DNA from: an uncultured Clostridia bacterium
GTDB taxonomy: Bacteria; Bacillota; Clostridia; Oscillospirales; CAG-272
NCBI GenBank assembly: GCA_944391805.1
Contig: CALXUY010000079.1
Coordinates: 1 to 50,239, forward strand
DNA length: 50,239 bases
Direction: 5' to 3'
Part shown: positions 47,759 to 50,239 of the stretch, in pieces
How positions within the stretch are numbered: the stretch's first letter is position 1
Layout: each line of letters starts with the position of its first letter
The notes under the pieces: generated by a model
Database searches by the model: none
What the model was told of the DNA's origin: nothing
What the model saw: the letters and a program-made list of their open reading frames with translations, nothing else
Program-made: the position numbers and the translations under genes

Positions 47759-50146
47759 ATGAAAACCGAAAACAAAGAATTTTTTATAGACAATGTAGAA
47801 GCAGCAAACACCGGCGAGGAAGAAATTGTCCTCGCGCCCCCGGCGGAGCTGCTGGATGAGGCAAAGGAAATTGCACAGAGCACAAAATCGGAGGAAAAGT
47901 ATCCCTTTACCCTTCACTTTGACGCCAATCAGAAGGATTTTCTGCTGTCGATGCTGCAGACAGTGGACGCAATTGTGGAAACCGAAAACGCGGAAGCCCA
48001 CACACTCAACACCTGGATGAATATGGCACAGTTGGCCTTGATCAAACGTCTGGACTGCATTGAAAGAGTTCAGACAGAAGAGAGACTCAACCCGTTTCTT
48101 GCCGAAGAAGCCAAAAAATCCGCACCGGCGCGGCAGGAGCAGCCGGCAGTCGCCGAAGCGGCCGCACAGGCGGCCGACGCTGCGCAGCCGGAGGCGGAAG
48201 CCGCACAGGCGGTTCCGGCGACGGCTGCCGTTCAGGCGGACGCGGCGTCGGAAGCCGCGGAGGTCTCGGACGAGCCTGCGGCTGCCCCCGCAAGCATTGC
48301 AAGAGCAAGCGCCTGCAGCAATTGCCCGACCAACACGGATATGGAATCGGCACAGGAGATTACGGCGGAAAGATATATCAGCGGCTGTATCTGCTGCCCC
48401 GGAACCGAACAGTGGTTCAAGTTTACCCCGACAGAAAGCAAGACATACACCATCCGCACCACCGGGGAGCTGGATACTCAAGGGTATCTGTATAGCTGCT
48501 GCACCAGTCTGGTCGAATTCAACGATGATTTTGCTGGCAAAGTCAATTTCCGCATCGTGCAGTACCTCACTGCCGGCAAGACCTATTATATCCGGGTCCG
48601 GGCCCGCGGTAATCAAATCGGCAGCTATACTCTGAACGTCACCGACAGGATTTTTGCCAGCTATGTTACCATCAATAAGAAACCAATCACTCTGGAAAAA
48701 GGCGTTCTGTATGAATTGCCGATCACTCCCAACTACACCTACAAAGGCTTTAACGGAGCGCAGCGCATTCCCGGTCTGTCGGTCTCCATCTATCCCTACA
48801 ATGTTGACAACAATTTGGTTTGGTGGTGGGTAACGAGTGATATTTTGGACGCCCGTTACGGGTGGGATGATGACGGCGACAGATATATCCATCTGATTGC
48901 TTCCGAAAATGGCACCGCCACCCTGCGCGCTGAAGACTGGGCCGGTAACGGACGCCGTGATGAGTGCACCGTTTATATTGGAGGAGCTCCGGTTACAGGA
49001 ATTTCGTTGGGTCGAAGCAGCAAAATCATCAGCTTGGGGGATTCGGAAAGATTGTATGCGACTGTTTACCCATCCAATGCCATGAACAAAGAAGTGATCT
49101 GGAGTAGTAGCAACTGGGGAGTTGTAGACGTTGATCAAACCGGACTGATCACTGGTTATGCCACCGGTACCGCAACCGTTACAGCTACAACTGTGGATGG
49201 AAATTATTCCGCCTCCTGTGTTGTTGATGTAGATGCAAGAGAAAAAGTCTCCATCGTTAAAGACGGAAACTATTTTGACATCACTTTTAAAGACGGAAAG
49301 GTCTGGAAAAGTGTTGGTTGTGACTTGACTTTGGAAGAAAATAGATCAGGTATTCCTATGTGGAATCCGGATAATATAGATTTATTGAATGTACCAGAAC
49401 AAAGATATATGTCGAATCACCCTAATGAATACACAGCCAAGCAACTTGCTTTTGCCTATTTATGCGATCCTTGGGGAGTTGAGTATTATCTGCGGGAATA
49501 TAACACTGTAACTCATGATACCACGCTTGGTCATTTGTTGCGATTGAGAGACAATGTTTTTAAGGAAATATTCGGCTGTTGGCCAAGGTTAATAAAGATT
49601 TTCCCAAATAACTCAGTATCATATTACACTTACAACCCTTCTATGAGTGATTCATTCCGTGAAGATTTTTATTCTGATGCTGAAATTTTGTTTGGTGATC
49701 ATACAATTGTTGATACATTGTCTATTTTATCTCTTGCGTATAATGTATTAAACGGCATTGTCATTTCTCTTCTGTCTATGGCTGTTCCGCAATTTGGGAC
49801 TTTTATGGCAGCAATGGATTTAACAAAATTCCTGTTTTATAACGCCGCTGTCGAAGATACACTCTCCAGCGGGTCATCTGCTTTGTTGAGTGAATATGTT
49901 GGTAATGTCATTCAATCCAGTACTACCAATGATGCAGTAAGAAAAGGTCTGTCAAAAAGATTTGGTTGGGTATCTTTTGTACTTGACTTGATCCCCACTA
50001 TTCTGGAGTCAGCAAGTGTGTTCACCCCCTCACTTGATGATATCAGAGTGTACAACAAGATCAACGCTGAATATTTCAGAGCGTCATTTATCGTTGATGA
50101 TGCCGAAATGAGTATGCAGGAATTTCTTGATCATTGTGAACTCTAA
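47759..50146 (+). CDS. Leaderless PPC-BIG2 protein with unknown C-terminal domain
   Basis: This is a 795-aa protein. Residues 1-118 are acidic and helical. Residues about 119-180 are an Ala/Pro/Glu linker. Residues 184-294 resemble a pre-peptidase C-terminal (PPC) domain (EQWFKFTPTESKTYTIRTTG, then AGKTYYIRVRARGNQIGSYT). Residues 300-405 are Ig-like, and 410-495 are BIG2 (VTGISLGRSSKIISLGDSER, then VIWSSSNWGVVDVDQTGLIT). Residues about 498-795 are unknown, with a hydrophobic stretch (about 645-695), and are encoded by clearly more AT-rich DNA. There is no signal peptide. AAAGGAT precedes the ATG, 13 bases after the DNRLRE gene. It might be an adhesin or a toxin-type effector. Confidence 0.75.
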   Translation: MKTENKEFFIDNVEAANTGEEEIVLAPPAELLDEAKEIAQSTKSEEKYPFTLHFDANQKDFLLSMLQTVDAIVETENAEAHTLNTWMNMAQLALIKRLDCIERVQTEERLNPFLAEEAKKSAPARQEQPAVAEAAAQAADAAQPEAEAAQAVPATAAVQADAASEAAEVSDEPAAAPASIARASACSNCPTNTDMESAQEITAERYISGCICCPGTEQWFKFTPTESKTYTIRTTGELDTQGYLYSCCTSLVEFNDDFAGKVNFRIVQYLTAGKTYYIRVRARGNQIGSYTLNVTDRIFASYVTINKKPITLEKGVLYELPITPNYTYKGFNGAQRIPGLSVSIYPYNVDNNLVWWWVTSDILDARYGWDDDGDRYIHLIASENGTATLRAEDWAGNGRRDECTVYIGGAPVTGISLGRSSKIISLGDSERLYATVYPSNAMNKEVIWSSSNWGVVDVDQTGLITGYATGTATVTATTVDGNYSASCVVDVDAREKVSIVKDGNYFDITFKDGKVWKSVGCDLTLEENRSGIPMWNPDNIDLLNVPEQRYMSNHPNEYTAKQLAFAYLCDPWGVEYYLREYNTVTHDTTLGHLLRLRDNVFKEIFGCWPRLIKIFPNNSVSYYTYNPSMSDSFREDFYSDAEILFGDHTIVDTLSILSLAYNVLNGIVISLLSMAVPQFGTFMAAMDLTKFLFYNAAVEDTLSSGSSALLSEYVGNVIQSSTTNDAVRKGLSKRFGWVSFVLDLIPTILESASVFTPSLDDIRVYNKINAEYFRASFIVDDAEMSMQEFLDHCEL

Positions 50147-50165
50147 CCTTACAATACACTAAAAT

Positions 50166-50198
50166 CCCCCTATGGACATTTAACATGTTCATAGGGGG
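50166..50198. terminator. Hairpin after the last gene
   Basis: CCCCCTATG (50166-50174) and CATAGGGGG (50190-50198) form a perfect 9-bp stem. On the minus strand the stem is followed by ATTTT, so it may serve a gene converging from beyond the window as well. Confidence 0.6.
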
Positions 50199-50239
50199 TA
50201 TCACTACCAAATCTGAGTTGGATATCCATACCATTCCGG

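Overview
The window looks like chromosome from a gut-type member of the Clostridia (Bacillota, probably Oscillospirales or a relative). The evidence is strong AGGAGG ribosome binding sites, almost ideal TTGACA-N17-TATAAT promoters, single-chain Fe-S serine dehydratase, VanZ-like and YhiN-like proteins, many secreted glycan-related proteins, and moderately high GC. I cannot name a species from the sequence alone. There is no rRNA, no CRISPR array and no intact mobile element.

Layout. 1-428 is an intergenic array of perfect hairpins. 429-3244 (minus) is an operon of an RpiR regulator, a YhiN-like flavoprotein and cytidylate kinase. 3521-7742 is a LysR regulator divergent from an acetyltransferase, an alpha/beta hydrolase and a lipoprotein that fuses flavodoxin to an aldo-keto reductase. 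8124-10005 holds a VanZ-like protein and an SGNH-like lipoprotein. 10352-10812 is a five-gene tRNA operon (Val, Asp, Phe, Gly, Cys) behind two near-copy promoters, followed by what looks like the N-terminal stub of a tyrosine integrase. 11266-17954 (minus) encodes a solute-binding lipoprotein, a metallo-beta-lactamase-fold lipoprotein, a secreted GLUG-type repeat protein whose end overlaps an exonuclease/endonuclease/phosphatase (EEP) domain at an A9 run, and a 44-residue peptide. An AraC regulator diverges from this block.

From 19265 to 37466 almost everything is on the minus strand and looks like one carbohydrate catabolism region: SIS protein, arabinose-isomerase-like protein, transaldolase-like aldolase, two YjbQ paralogues around an archaeal-type triose-phosphate isomerase homologue, FGGY kinase, 2-hydroxyacid dehydrogenase, TetR regulator, NAD-dependent epimerase, M20 amidohydrolase, solute-binding lipoprotein, heparinase-II/III-like lyase, DapA/NanA-like aldolase, a small membrane protein, an Eis-like acetyltransferase and L-serine dehydratase. 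A divergent pair (Gfo/Idh/MocA oxidoreductase and metal-dependent amidohydrolase) reads the other way from 37639. Then come two large surface proteins (minus): a secreted heparinase-II/III-like protein and a four-repeat LamG-like protein. They share the same C-terminal tail, a KGC(K/R)S motif, a hydrophobic segment and a basic end. After a long regulatory gap, two plus-strand genes encode proteins with extracellular-type domains but no signal peptide (DNRLRE-like; PPC plus BIG2 plus an AT-rich unknown C-terminus).

Working model (inference): surface-anchored proteins bind and cleave an anionic glycan, solute-binding lipoproteins collect the fragments, and the 19-39 kb enzymes break them down to triose phosphates and pyruvate. 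No ABC permease gene is in the window, so import must use components encoded elsewhere. The points most worth checking are the KGC(K/R)S tail, the A9 junction between GLUG and EEP, the YjbQ-TIM-YjbQ arrangement, the lipoprotein flavodoxin-reductase, and the leaderless pair at the right end.
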